Below, piece after piece: positions 21,013-34,580 of a stretch of DNA of 64,000 nucleotides; the stretch's first letter is position 1; each line of letters starts with the position of its first letter. The position numbers and the translations under genes were made by a program. The stretch lies in the NCBI GenBank assembly GCA_001051155.2, contig JYIP02000005.1, positions 4,092,001 to 4,156,000 of the forward strand. The letters run 5' to 3'. This DNA comes from Chrysoporthe austroafricana (taxonomy: Eukaryota > Ascomycota > Sordariomycetes > Diaporthales > Cryphonectriaceae). The notes under the pieces were generated by a model. It made no database searches. It saw only the letters and a list, made by a program, of their open reading frames with translations, and was not told where the DNA came from.

Positions 21013-24000
21013 GGGCGCTCGTTCAGGGCTATGGTAGCCGCGATGCTTGAAACCCGAGTTGCGCAGACGCAAGACAGGTCAGACTCCGGCTCCTTCAAGG
21101 CCGTCGTCTATGCCTGCTATCTTTGGTGTTTGGGGAGGGTGTTCTCCTTCCTCCGGCATGCGCAGCCGCGGCGTGTAGGAAGAGGGACGAGGCCGGCCCA
21201 ACGCGTGCGCGCGCGGTGGAGCCTTAGGAGCAGCGATGGTTGATGCAACCACGGAGGATGCGCGGTCTCCTCCTTCTCGGGAGGGGAGGGTGTGGTGGTT
21301 GGGTCGCTCGTTGGCGATGTTGATATTGATTGTTTGGGGACGTCGGTTGACAGGGCCACAAGCTGGCCCGTGCGTCTAGGGGACGGCGCTTGTTCTGTGC
21401 TGTTGAGCAGACTGGGCATAGGGTCCGTGCTCTAAGCGCCGTTCGCGTGGGATGGGACCTCGACTTGACTACACCTTCGACAACAACGCGCTGCAACGTT
21501 CACACCCACCGCTCATAGCGCCGACGTCCTTCACCACCCAATGCCACCTTATTCTATGCTCCCACACCAGCACGGCATCCCACGCAACGTGGCAAGGTCG
21601 ATCGCTAGCATGAAGATTAGGGAAATGAGGAGGGTGGAGTGGGGCACGGTGTGGTCAGCCGAGCACTCGCAGCGGCAACTTAGGTGCCAGCATCCTGGGC
21701 TGATTCGGCCGTCATACACACACCACCACCACCACCAGCACACCAACTCGGTTGGCATGTTGTCGACCTCCCTTCCGAGATCGACATCTGGGAGACGTCC
21801 TCGGGAACGGCGCCAGGAGCAGTCCAGCCTCTGCTCGCGACCGAGACGATGGCCTCTCCGTTATGCGCGAATGCACGGCGGATCCTTCCCGTGACCCGTC
21901 TGTCTGTCATGCTGCCATGCTGCCATGTCGGGCCCTTGCGCATCGGGACGGCACAACTACCATTCCTCTGGTGCCTTTGTCATCACCGGCCAGGTCAAGT
22001 CACTTCTCTCCTGCTCTTCAGCGGATTGCGTGCTGGCTAACGAGAAGAAGCATTAGTCTTTCACATCCCGGGGAAGCCACACGCGGGTCCAGCCATCCAG
22101 CCATCAAGCGCGGTCCAAGCCCAGATGGGCCTCGCAGTCCGAGACCGGATCCAGCGTGAGCACAACCTTGAGTGTGGCGTCTGGTTCGTGCCGTGGACAT
22201 GCAGCAATCGTGGGTTCTGGAGCTTTCGTTGCCACACCATCCCCAGCAGGACTCGTATCCCACGCTTCCCGGCCGCGCACTTACACATGTCGCCACCTCC
22301 TGGACCGGATCAGCTGTTCTTGCTTACTCGCAACGGTGTGTCTTCTCGGTTCTGCACGGGATCGACGCCTCGGCCCCTGCCTCATCGCCTGTGAAACGAG
22401 CCTGGACGCGGGTCCTGCGGCAGGGGATCAGGACAGACCTCAAGGCATGGGCTGGAACCTCAGCCCGTATTACCGCCTACTATGTGACCAAGTCGCAATA
22501 AGTCTACCTGCTTTTCTGATCCGGTATAGCGAATCGACACTAGGTGCTCAGAATTTCACCATAGCTGCATGTGCGTCGTCTCTCGGGGGTGATTTGCCGA
22601 GATGAATGCACCGGCCCAGCTGGAGACCCTTCCATTTGGAACGCTCTTGATCGATTACCCAGTACTTGTTCATGCTCACGCAAATGACGGCTCCATGGTT
22701 GACTACCCGCCGCCACGATGACGGTTCCATATGGCTAGGTACAGAGCAGACAAGTCATCTCCGCTTTATTTTGTGCGCTCTCGGAACGGATTAGGGTGTC
22801 TACTTCGACGGGGCTTCATGGCCTGCTGAGGTCTTCGATGATTTGGTCAACGACTCGCTCCAGGCTACCGTGCAACCTGACTCCATCCCATGCTGGCTCT
22901 CACAAAGACGCCAGTGGCATCCATGAGGAGGGTGGGGGCGGGAGGCGGTCTATCTGCCAAGTGAGTCGGTCTCCTTCATACGCAGGCTCTCATTGAGCTC
23001 CTCCGGATTTTTGCAGACACTGCCTTGCGGTCCTGAAGCCTTGACAAGCAGCTCGTTCATGGAGGCCATGAGTAGTCCTGCCACATTCAACTTCGTCTTC
23101 GCATATTTACTCTATTCGGACAACGAGGCCCCCAGGGGCTGCGAGCCATCTGGCAGGCTTACATCAACATTCGGCCAATCTGAGTATCCAGCAAAGCAAG
23201 TATGACTGCTCTGGTTATTGCACAGAAGCCTCTCAGGCCTTCTTGACTTTACGACCGAATACGTCGACTGTATACAGTCCACGTACTGTGTAACGCAAAA
23301 CTATGCGGTACAATCGAAATCACATCCAGGTTCATGCGCACCGTCAAGAGTCAACACTGAAGCTACATCAGCTAGCTCCACCCTATGTACCTATCAATTC
23401 TCATATACGCACAAGCTAGTTACAGGTCACGTTTGTGGGGCACACCCGCAACAAGCCGGGAACGAACGGCTTCCTGCCTGAATATTATTGCTTGGAGATA
23501 GCATTTGGCGGCACGTGTCCGGCTCTCTTCCCACCGTCTATTTGTGTGTCTTCCAATCTCGGCTGACGGCTGACGGTCCGCTAGTGAGGGTTGACTGCAC
23601 CTACAGGGGTCCTTTTGTCTCCCCGCAAGAAAGCGGGAACAGATACTGGTATAGTACTGGGTATCAGTGCCTAGTCTACCCAGATGCCCCACCTCGACAA
23701 GCTCTCACCGCAGGCAACTTTGATGACCTCACGGCAGGCCAGACCGGCGTTGCTTCTGCCCTTGGCAAGAGCGACTTGTCCAGGGGAGTCGCATAAAGTG
23801 CTGACAGCAGATGCTGAGAAATGAGCTGCGACCCCTGACTTTGCGCAGGCGGAAGGGGGCAGTCGCTGCCCGCCAGCAGGCGATGTGGACAACCCTGACC
23901 AGTGGCCCACAGATCAGACGATGCGTGGTGCCAAAGCCCGTCGGGATTTGAGCTCTGAAAGGTCTTGCCAGTGTCACCTTTCCCATCCCAGTCAAGAGCA

Positions 24001-27000
24001 CTCACAGTCGTACCAAAGGCCAACGACTTGAGGTTGCACCGTGGTGTACACAGTGTTGACACCGTACTCCCTCCACGCTGCGGGTCCTCTGAGACAGCGC
24101 AGACTCTCCAGGCCGTCGGTTCCTCAACAGCCAATGACGTTGTGCTGTGTCATGCACCAGGTATCCAGCCCGCTGAACTGGGACGGAAAACGAGCTCGTG
24201 CCGACCATTCGGTTGGGACACCGTACGAGCGATGGACTCCACTTCTCCGCATTCCCCATTGGAGACGGGATACTGGGTACTCGGTGCGAAGTAATCTGGC
24301 GGAAGCATTGCGAGGCTACTGTCGGAGAAATAACGCTGAGGTACCTGTCTTACGCTTGTTTATGGCGTCGAATGAATCACTACCGTAAGGGCACGCTAGC
24401 GTCTCTTCCTGGCCGGAACTCCGTTTTACAGCCTCAGCGAGCAGCAGTCGCGTAGGCGCTTATGATTCGTAGGTACGAGAAATTGTCGGACGAACTGGGA
24501 TGGTGAGGCTCAGTATTTCCGGTGGATGACCGTGCACTGTGCTATGGTATTCCTGCAGCCTACCGGATGTTCAGCCGGGCAACGATTTGACAGACACACC
24601 ACGCTCCTGATCGCGCTGCGCTTGCTATATAATCGCTGTGTCTGACAGTTTCAGTACCTGACTGAGAAAGTGGCACAACTGCCAGAATAAGAGATTGTAC
24701 TAGTCCTAATGATCTCCGCCAGTCCGACTTTCAAAGGCCGAAACTAGCATCACTGATAGTACCTATGCTCGCTTCTATGTACGGATGTAGCGACGAGAGC
24801 AAGGCCCACAGTAAGGCTGACTAGACGGAAATAGAAGGCGCGTGGCCAGATGTTGCGCTTGCGGTGAGCCACCAGGGATCGATGGCTTCGGCGTAGGGCT
24901 CTCCGCTTCGGGCAATGTAACACTGACAGCCCATGGTGACGTCCTAGAGTTTGGCCCGGGTCCAGGCCATCCGAGATAGGGAAAAAGTACTCTCAGGTTA
25001 AGCGACCCGACCAATGAAATCTGCTACCATGGAGAGCTGCCTTGCCATCGTTGTGTCTTATGGCCAAAGTAGGTACTATCCTACGAGGTGCGCCCACCGC
25101 CTCACAACTGCTAACCTAGTAGGCGACCTGGCGATGTGACAGAGGACGGACATCGATAGCGACGTCTAGTTGGTCTTGCCTCGAGCTGAAAGGTAAGCTG
25201 AATTTAGCATTCGTCATCGGGCTAGCTGTCGACGATGCTGCGGCTCCCCCTGTCGGCTGGGAATAGCTGGGCGCCGAGTTGGCGGTGATCAAGAAGCTGG
25301 CAGACATGGGGTCTCACGGTTCACGAACTGACAGCTATTTTCTCTCTCTTTTATTTTCTCACTTTTCTTCTTTTTCTCTCTGCTTGAGGAGAGCGGAGCT
25401 AGGCGGTCTTAGTTCACGGTTGCTAAGACGAGTAGCCAAACACTGAGAGCTGAGAGAAGTACCTCGAAACAGGGAAGGATACCTCCCAGCCTCCCTTCCG
25501 CGGCGAGTTGATCACCATGACCATTTTCGACACGGCGGTGCTGACGGACACTCTTGTGTAACCACCAGACTACGTGAGACGGTGTACTTAGCCAGATTTG
25601 GACATCTAAGCACCGCTGACGAAATCGATGCCACTCGGTCCGCAATTTGCGGCTTTGCGCCTCGAATTAGGCCAAGAAATACGACCAACACACGCAACAT
25701 ACCTTCCGACGTTGACGTCGAAGGCGCCCTCGTACTTGCTCCCCTCCATGAGATAACATTGTCACGAGACCCCGGTCCGAACCTTTCGAGCACACCCAGA
25801 TTTAGACCATCAGGGCCTGCTCTGTACTCGAAAGTCGACCAGAGGCAGTGATGCAATTGGCGCCGTCGCCTGTTGCGTGGGATTTTGCCCATTATTAGGA
25901 CGAACCAGTGGGCTGCTGAAGCGTCTCATACGCCCTCTCATACGCCTGTCGGCGCATGCATGACACCCAACCTTCATTTCTTTGATATTGGCTTTGCCCA
26001 CAGTTCATTCTCGTGATCTCTCCTCTCAACCAAGTGTTTGTCTCCTCGAGCACCTGACGATACTTTCATGTGTGCCCGAAAGTCCTCGTCTACATGTCCT
26101 CACACCATGGACTAGTTGTAACGGCCGCGGAGGGTGTTCTGTGGGCAACCTGGCCCGTCTCGCCATATGCTGCCGAATTCCTGCCGCCCCTGCCATCCTG
26201 CGTCTAATTGAATGGCTACTACAAGCGCCGTTGTACGCAATGGTGTGCTCCACTTGGCGACTACCGCGTGCGACAGCCTTTGGTGGTGTGGAACTGGAGC
26301 TGAACAGGGCCCTACCTCAGTTGGTGATTGTCTAGCTCCTTGTGAGAGCGACGCACACCGGCTTTCTACACCCGCTGATCTTCTCCTCGTCTTCTTCCCC
26401 TCTCCTCAAAGTAGAGGAACGAACCCTTAGGCGCTCAAACGGCCGGACCTGATTCCTTCCCGCACTTGGCAGGTCCTGTCAGCGCCGGAGAGGGGGGGGA
26501 GATAGGATGAGGAGTCTCTAAAATGGTGTCACCACGTGGAAATTCCAGGCCAAGGATCGAAAGAGCCGGACCAACGTCTCAAGGGGATCAGGGCCTCCTC
26601 GCTTGACCCGTGGCAGCGGTGACGCTTGCCGCTTACCGTCTGCTGCATCAACATGCAACATTTATCTACTAGTACTGCGGCACAGACTTACTCCGTGTTG
26701 TCATGCCCGGTTGCTGGCTCCACCTGTACCACAAGTAGGAGATACTTGCAGGGTATGCATGTACTTACGCATGTCTGTCACTTCTGGCTGCTCGTGTCCG
26801 TCGGTCGCGACGGCTTCATCTTCCCGGTGACATATGCTGTCACCTGGCTGCCCACGATATCGCCATGGCCGCTCATAATTGGATGACCGCATTGGATCCG
26901 GCGTGGGCACACCACCGCGTGGGGGTGGGCTGTCGAGGAGCAGGAGGTCGGCGATCGCCAGATCACCGAGCCCTGCACTGCGCACCAGACCACCACGTCC

Positions 27001-29044
27001 AGATGCGGCCCAGTGACATGAGGACGCAGCCACACCTCTTCCATCAACACCAGGAGAGGTGAAGGCCTCACTCCCTCTTCTCGCTGGAGAGCGAGAGCCA
27101 GGTGGGTTGGGGCCTCGGATCCCTGTCCCGCCGCCGTTGAGCGGGAGGATTCGGACCCCAGCAGCGCGGTGCAGACCACGCAGACCAAGCAAATCTCTGG
27201 AGTCAGACTCGGGCACGTGGGAAATCTGGTGAGATGCTACCCACCCCCCTCTCGCTTAATTGGTCCCCCTGCAGTCTACGGTAGGGGATGGGGACTGCGA
27301 GGTCCTAGTAGGCTGCAACCCACCTGCAGTGTGCGTTACAAGCTGCGGCGCGGGCGGCCATAGGGGCGGCCGAAGGTGCGTCCGGAATATGCACGTCGGC
27401 TGGCTCGCCGCCCAGCAAAAGAGGGTCACCGCAGGGCCAAGCTTCTCCCCCACCCCCCTAGGCTGATGCACGACGACAGGCGTCTAATGTTGATCATGAT
27501 GACGCGCTTGTCCGTGCCCCCTCCCCCCCGGGTGACTGTGTTCGGCCGTTGTTGGTACGCTGCATGGGACCCTCGAAGCTGGACGCAGCACAGGCAGAGG
27601 CAGGGCGGTGTGAGGCAGATGATGAGGTGGCCGTCATCATCAAACCAAACTACGCCGTGGGCGGCCTTGCTGCACTTGATGGTATGCAGGAGGTGACGCT
27701 TCCAGAGCCAGGCAGGGGCTTCGAGAAGCGCGCCTAGTACCACAAGCGATACTACCCTCCTGCGCCAGAGTCATACATACTGGTGTCGAAGGGGGCGCGG
27801 TTCGGGCCCGAGGGATGGGTGGCCGAATCCACGTTCACATGGCGAAGGGAACCCCCCGGGGAACCCACGGTCTTATCGGTCGGGATCAGGATTCAGTGAG
27901 GGGCGGTAATCCGCGCGGCATTCCACACAGTAACTCCTGGCCCGCGGGGATATCGTGTCAAGGCGCGAGACCCAAAGCGTGCATTTATCTCCATCCAGGT
28001 GTCAAGATGGCTCTCGTCGGAATTACCGTCTAGTCCGAAGTCCGTAGGCCGGGATCTCTCCGTTTGAGAGCTTGTCTGGCTTGGCAGAATTTGAACCCTA
28101 GTCACAAGGGAACTCGGATCAACTGTTATACTCAAAACGTCGAGCAGTCTCCTAGGGAGTTGTGGATGTGCAATTCCTCGAAACACAGGACGTCTTAGCC
28201 TAGTCCTAGTCACTTATACAGTGGCCGTTATTGGCAATTATGAGATGTACCAGGTCGAACTTAGCACGATAATACTCGTCAATACTCGTCAAAGACTATG
28301 GACCATAGAAGAAAGCTAGTTAACGCAAGTTGCGTAATATAGATTGGTGATAGTCACGACCAGAACTCAGCTTGGATTTACAGCTTGTCATGTTGAAATT
28401 CACAGTAGAGACGTGCAGTGTGTTTTGTGCCTGTCATGGTGGCAAGTCATTTCGCAGCTAATTAAGTACAATGTCAAATACTCGTCTTCGTCCCGAAGCA
28501 AGCTTGAAGATGTGAAGAGAATATTTCTGATGCCACCTCAAGGCCATTCATAATGGTGAGCTCTGTCACACTATGTAGGCACCCAACTCCTTTTCCCCAA
28601 TACTCCGTCCCTTGAGAGACCTGTTTCAGTCTAATGAACTTCGCTTCTCGCGCCGAGGAGGTGGTCCGACTGAGTGGTTGTGAGGTTGGTGAGAATGGTG
28701 GTCTGAGAACCGTGAAACCGCATGCCCAAACAACCATAAATCAGAACAAGCCATTGCCTTCATGATCCGTGGCGCCCGTCCCTATGTTATGATACCCTAT
28801 AGCATTTGCCTCCTTTCAATAACACAGGGCGAAGCGGACCAAAAAATGTCCAGAGCAGAAGGCGGTCGTATATAAACATGTTCCCAAAAAAATCGAAGTG
28901 AAATTATGGGAAGGTGAAGCGTCGTCTCGGGGGTCTTCGGCTAACCCTGGTATCTTAAATCCAAACAGTGCAATATCATTTCCTTCTGTCTTTCTCTTTT
29001 GTTTTTTTTTTTTGTTTTTGTTTTTCTTTTTGCCTCGCTTTTTC
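21013..29044. other. Gene-poor region, left part of the island
   Basis: About 8 kb from the APC2 start to the zinc-finger gene. No frame here has a recognisable domain, a good start context plus splice sites, or a steady codon bias over more than about 150 codons. The sequence is of mixed composition and not AT-rich, so it does not look heavily mutated by RIP. CAC-type triplets occur near 21720–21740, a pyrimidine tract near 25335–25382, and G or C runs near 26490 and 27525. The longest open frames (for example 26701–27216 and 23676–24134, minus) are rejected separately. Confidence 0.5.
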
Positions 29045-30118
29045 TTAGTTGCTACTGGTCGATCCTTGCCTCTTCGTCTTGCACTTCTGGTGGAGCAGGT
29101 GTCCGTTTCGTGCTGTTGTCCTGGTGAACTCCGCACCACAATCAGGACAGGTAGCCTTAGCAGCTTGACCAGACTTCTCGCGCTGGTGCCGCAGGAGGTT
29201 GCTGAATGTCGAGAACTGGCGGCCGTTGCAGCCATGCTCCCAACATTGCGGCTTGGGCCTGCTCTGAACAACTCGGACGGCTGATGGCCCATCACTGTGG
29301 TGGTGTGGTGCGCTGCTCGGCTGCATCATGGACGGCATGGAGTACATCATGGGTGGCTCGTGAGACATAGGCCTGCTTTGAGATTAGTCACGTGGACCTC
29401 GTGAGGATGATTTCTGTTGCTGCGATCACTTACCCGTACTGCGACGAGACGCTGGAGCTAGAGGAGGGAGTGTATGGGTACTCTGGCAGATACGCCGGTG
29501 GCTGGTAAGGGCTGGGGAAGACCGTCGAGGTAGAAGACGGCAGGGGCGGCGAGTGAAGCGGCAGAGAGTTGGACGATGGCAGCGGTGGGGAGTAAGGAGG
29601 CAGCACCAGTTGTGGCGCGAGTGTCGTGGGCTCAGTAAGCAGCGAGAGATCGGAGGGCGCGGTGGTGTAGACGGGCATGCTGGGCAAGCTGCTGGTACCG
29701 GTCGTGTAGTCACCGTTGGCCGAGTGAGGCGGTGATGCCATCTCGTAGTGACCGCCCTGCGAAGAATGGCTTTCGGCCCTGCGCAGGCGCGCGGAGAGCT
29801 TGGAGTCTCGGCGGGCCTGGTCCCGCTGCCTCTTGAGCTCACGCTGCTCCGGTGTCATCCTCGGCGGGCTGTTGGTCATGGAGCGCGGCTGTGGTGGAGG
29901 GCTGAGGCTGGAGTCCGATGCGTAAGATCCAAGGTCCTGGCCGGCGAAAGTGTTGTGAGTGGGCTCGAGGACGACGTCTGCGCTGGTTAGTTAAAACGAA
30001 CGGCTCAGATGAGGCCAGGTCGACGGTGCGGGCACATACCAGGCCAAGCAAAGGAAGTCCGGCCGCCCATGTTGAAGTGGTTGAAACCAGGGTCGTATTG
30101 GAGAGCAGCAGTACTCAT
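29045..30118 (-). CDS. C2H2-type zinc-finger protein with a basic N-terminal segment (putative transcription factor)
   Basis: Three exons: 30040–30118, 29434–29977 and 29045–29372, with introns of 62 and 61 nt, giving 316 residues. The start is [16 protein letters not shown] basic, bZIP-like stretch follows at about 67–90 ([20 protein letters not shown]), then a Pro/Ser/Tyr-rich region expected to be disordered and activating ([20 protein letters not shown]). At the C-terminus are two zinc-binding motifs: [11 protein letters not shown] (C-x4-C), whose His pair is unclear, and [20 protein letters not shown] (C-x2-C-x12-H). Such two-finger proteins are usually nuclear DNA-binding regulators in ascomycetes; the target is unknown. 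No orthologue name can be given with confidence. It is the only supported gene in about 29 kb and is transcribed leftward with about 20 kb of gene-free DNA upstream. Confidence 0.8.
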
Positions 30119-30438
30119 AGTTGCTGATTTGAGATTGATAACTGGGAGGTGGATGACGACAGCGACGATGAGTGGTGGTAATAGTCCGTAAGGAATGTAC
30201 TCGTGTGTGTGAGTGAAGTAGGCTGAGGCTCGTGATGGTGTAGAAGACTAGTCGTCGTCGTGTGGAATATGTAAGACTGGTGACTGAGGTCGAGAGTTGG
30301 GAGTTGATGGACCAGGAGGTGAGGTTGAAGTCTGGGAAGGGGAGCGGGCGTTGATATATGTACATGTTGAAGCTGAGAGAGTTGGGAGGGTGTGCTGGTT
30401 GGGTGAGAGTGGGCTCAGGGTTACTTGGTACTGGGGAT

Positions 30439-30452
30439 GGTACCTAGGTACC
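30439..30452. promoter_or_regulatory. Perfect 14-bp palindrome upstream of the zinc-finger gene
   Basis: GGTACCTAGGTACC is its own reverse complement and lies about 320 bp upstream of the start codon of the minus-strand zinc-finger gene. Related pieces recur across the island to about 42.2 kb. Whether it is a binding site is unknown. Confidence 0.5.
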
Positions 30453-31445
30453 ACCAACAGGGGGGGGCCGGCCTCTCGTCTCTGTTGGTAGTGGAGCCAC
30501 TGCCAGTCCTCGCATCCGGGGTCTCTCTGTATTCCCTCGACCTTGATCCACACCCACGTTCCAATTCGAACGGTCTAGTCCGGGGGGAGGAGGGATGCGG
30601 GAGGGCAAAAGCAGATGAAAGAGGAAACAAGCGACAGGACGATCAACAACCGTCGAGAGATGGCAAAAAGCAAAGACATGGGTTGGGCAGCCGGAGGGAT
30701 ACACGTTGAATGCCTGGGCCTGGGCTTGTTGCTCGCACCACGACGCTCTGCCGTCGACTGCTGCTGGCGTGTCTAGCTGTGGGCCTTATTTTGTTGTTGT
30801 CGACTGTAAGCCGGGCGAGGCAGCAGAGCGAGTGAGCGGAGACAAGAATAGCAACAACATCGTGGAGCAGAGGCGATCAACGTCGCTCAGCCAGTCTAGG
30901 CTCCCGAAACGTTGATAGGGTGTGCAAGGCCTGGGAATGGCTATGTCTGTGGGCTGGAAGGGAGAGCGCTCGATTTCTCAGCCTCATAAGAGGGTCCCCC
31001 TCCCCCTCAGAGCAGCAGCACTACTGGAGATCCTAAGCGCAGTGGCCGCACCCGCGCTGGCAGCGAGGCCCGCGAGGCCCAGAGACGAGATGGATGGAAG
31101 TATCCTAGTACACATGTACCTCGCCGGCCCTGCACAGTGTCGCAGAAAAAGCACATGGCAGAAGGGCTGGCAGAACCCCTGTCTTCACGTAGCCGGGGAT
31201 CCCCTGTGTGTATTTTGTACCATACCATGGTACCAGAGGACCCCGGCACCTCAGCACTTAGGGTACGTACCTGGCGGACAAGTACCATAGTAAGTAGCCC
31301 ACTTGCCTGGAAGGCCGGGGCACGGCAACGGCAAGGCACTCTGCCGGGACGGGGGCCTGGGAATCGAGCAGGGGGAAGATGGCGACGAAGAGATGGCAAG
31401 GGTGAAGGGGCAGGGGGGGGAAGATGTGTGAGTGTGGAAGGCCAT

Positions 31446-31473
31446 GCAGGCAGGCAGGCAGGCAGGCAGGCAG
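31446..31473. repeat. (GCAG)7 microsatellite
   Basis: Seven perfect GCAG units, followed by AGACATGACAGACAGGAGACAGACCGAC, a decayed continuation. Non-coding. Confidence 0.9.
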
Positions 31474-34400
31474 AGACATGACAGACAGGAGACAGACCGA
31501 CTTGGTCTGCCCGCGACGGAGGGGGGGTCACAAAGCTGAGGGGGGGACCTGGGAGCAAGCAGACAAGTGCTTAGGTATCCGTACCCCCGGTGCAGCGGAG
31601 CAACTCACGCACAACTTATCCGAGGCCACCGCTGGCTGTCCACCGCTGTTGCCGACCTGGGTGTACTGTACGGTACAGGTGTGGGCTGTTGGCAGCAGAG
31701 ATGTGGGCCTGTGTCCCCTCCCCACTGGGCGACAACAAAAGGACACTGGGGTTGGAACGGGCGTCCAGGGACCAGGGCCCAACTTTTTAGAACCCAGGCA
31801 CGCCAGGGCTTAGGACTGGTAGGTAGTGCTCTCTCTGCTTCTGTCTGCTAGAGATCCAGGGATACAGGGCTCCATATTCGGTACAGGGAGCAAAAGTATA
31901 GCATACTGAGTAGTATCCATACTATCAGTCCATAGTACCAATAGTAGCCAGGCCTGGCAGGCACCCGTCCAGGCGACGGCAGGCCAAACACTTTGTGGTC
32001 GTGGCGAGTGCGCATGCGCTGTGCGACGAGGCACAGAGCGATCGAAGCGCGATGATTGATCTTGTGACCTACAGCACACATACCGTGTGCTATGGCGTAC
32101 CATAGTAGGTGTTACAGCGTCCGGTCCGCTCTTTCTGGGCTGCGTTTTGGAGACAGGGCCAAGCGGAGGGCGGAGAGTTCACGCCGATGTTCGTGCTTAG
32201 TGGTGGCACAAGCGCAGCACAAGGGGACAAGACTAGACGTTGGCGGCATAGTCATCCGCCACGGCAAAGGGGGGGAAGTCGAGTTCGAGGTGAGTCGGGG
32301 TGAGGCGAGTCGAAGCGAGTCGGTTCGGACAAGTGACTGACTGACCTAACGTGACCCCCTCTCCCAAGGTGATGTCATGTGAATAACAGAGGCGAGACCA
32401 GGCTCACCCAGCCTCGCCTGTGTGGGAGCAGCCCATCGATCGTCTGAATATCTGCAGGACAACAGGCGCCTTGCCTCCTGTCTACCGGATGCCCGTGGGA
32501 CCCTGGCGCTTAATCCCGCAAGCGACAGCGAAGCCTGAGATCACAGGCTCCGTCTAGGCCAGGAAGAGAAAGAAGCCTGGTGTGGCTCTCGTGATCAGAG
32601 GCAAGTCCTAGGGCCAACTGCTGAGAGTCAAAAATAGGTCCAGCAGAGGCTAAGCTGGGAGAGTGGGGGGGTCGGGGAAACCAAAGCCAGGCATCGAAAT
32701 TTCCCAGAATCTTTTTGGTTCATTTTGAAACCGTTGCACGGGCTGTGGGGTTAGAGTGTGCTAGGCACTTACTTGGTACTATAGTCTACTGGGTACCACC
32801 AAAAACACACCAGGGTGGCTGTGGGGGAGGCTGAGAGAGCCAGTACTTACCGTCAGGGCGACGCTCCGTAACTCAGCAGATCCCTGCCACCCACGCTACG
32901 CACTATTTCGTACTAGCAACTTGCTCTGTTGTCGTCTAATCGGTACTTGCCGCAAGGTGGGACACAGGAACGTCCACGCATGTTCCTTTACCAGAGGTCA
33001 CTCTACACAGCACCCTGCTTTCAGGACCGCTCTTGCGGACTTGACTGATAGATGCCCGTTGCTAGGGCCCTATATAGCTCAAGGCCAGAAGCTGCTCTAT
33101 CGATGGCGGCAGCATCAGGACATGGGCAAGGCCTCGCTTGTAAGCACAGTCTCGCCTCTGGTCTCTGCGTCGGGATACTGGACCGTGAAATGAAAAGGGT
33201 CAATACCACCAAGGTTCTCAAAAACGTACAGACATACAAAAGATTACTGGGTATGGTATTTACCCACTTGGCTATGCCTAAAGCAGATATTGTAGAAGCA
33301 TGAACATATTCTGCCCCCTGACCACCGCCGCCAGGCCAGAAACTATGTACTGTAGGTACCTGCACACAGCAGCGGTATCAGACCAGACCTGAGACGTCGA
33401 CTGTCTACGAGGGGCAAGATCCTCACTACGGCATTCTATACTGAGTACACCGCGTATCTATATTAGGGGCGAGAGCGAGATGATATGATTCAGGTAAAGT
33501 AGGTGCAGTGTAGTAGTGAGAGAATGCACCCGGTCAGGGAGGTAAGGGTTATTTGCCAGGATCGTGATCTTATCGCTGACAAGATGCTCCATATCTAGAC
33601 GGGTGCAAGGTACGTAGGTACAGGGCACGCATCGCTCGACGCTCGAACCGGTCGAGCAGAGTGGACACTGGCGTGGTCCGAATTTGGACAAGAGTGCGTT
33701 GACCTGCCTCTGTCCTGCGGGAGGAGCCATCTCAAGATGACTTCTCGGCATTTGACGTTCTAATCTAAGATGTGTGCAGAAATTTGGGTCCCTCCCTTTC
33801 CTCATGGGGTCTCGTCCAGCCGTCGGTCCCGAGCTTGCACGAAGTTGCATCCCGGGTGGGAGTCGCTCCCCCGTCTACTGGCGCCCTACGTGGCCGGCTT
33901 TTGCAACGTCCCAGGTTCAAGCCACGTGGTGCGTGTGGTGAGCGCTACGGTAGAGCATTGCGCTTCTGCACTGAGAGCACAGGCAAGATGCTCAACGATC
34001 TGAACTGTTCAAACACTTAGAGTGAGGCGGATGGCGGGACAAGGCTGCCGCAAATCTTACGCCGCGCGTCCCAGGAGGTGGTCGCTTATTGTCCATATTG
34101 TGAGGGCTTAACGGGATGAGTTGGGTTGACACCAGCTCTACTGTGCTCTATGAGGACATTGCCAAGCCATACATATTCCATAGCTCTCGAAGACGGGACC
34201 AAGTTACAGCATTCTGCAGTCCAAGGCCGCCCTAGGCTGCGCGCGCTGGGGGGGGGCTCCTCCCAGTCGGAAGAAGAAGGGGGCTGAGATAAGACCGCCC
34301 CTCAGGGACAGGAGCTGCAAGCGCGAGTTGTCGCATGACTGCCTCATTTCCTTACACCTCACTGATTTTCCTCCTGCTTGTCAGAGGTTAAGATCTCATG

Positions 34401-34535
34401 CACTAATGTGGCTCACATCACATCATGTCGAGATGCCTGGCACGGGCTCGGATTGCATCTAATTTCTTGGGAGCATGCATGCTAGAGGCAGGACCCCGTG
34501 ATTCGTCCCAGCAGCTACAACGCCGCCACCACCAT

Positions 34536-34580
34536 GATCACCAACCGTGATCGCCAACCGTGATCGCCAACCGTGATCGC
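34536..34580. repeat. 13-bp tandem repeat
   Basis: Three full units of GATCRCCAACCGT at 34536–34548, 34549–34561 and 34562–34574, with A at the variable position in the first unit and G in the others, then a partial GATCGC. Non-coding. Confidence 0.9.

Noticed and set aside
23676..24134. 152-codon minus-strand frame in the left part of the island
   Set aside because: Looked briefly like part of a secreted protein, but no signal peptide, family motif or consistent neighbouring exon was found.
26701..27216. 171-codon minus-strand frame in the left part of the island
   Set aside because: Low-complexity Gly/Arg/Pro content with no domain and no splice or start support.
28081..28170. tRNA-like B box (GGGTTCAAATTC on the minus strand)
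   Set aside because: No matching A box, anticodon arm or acceptor stem could be folded around it.
33890..33990. tRNA-like pieces (GGTTCAAGCC and GGTAGAGCATTGCGC)
   Set aside because: The pieces are in the wrong order for a tRNA gene and the T stem does not pair.
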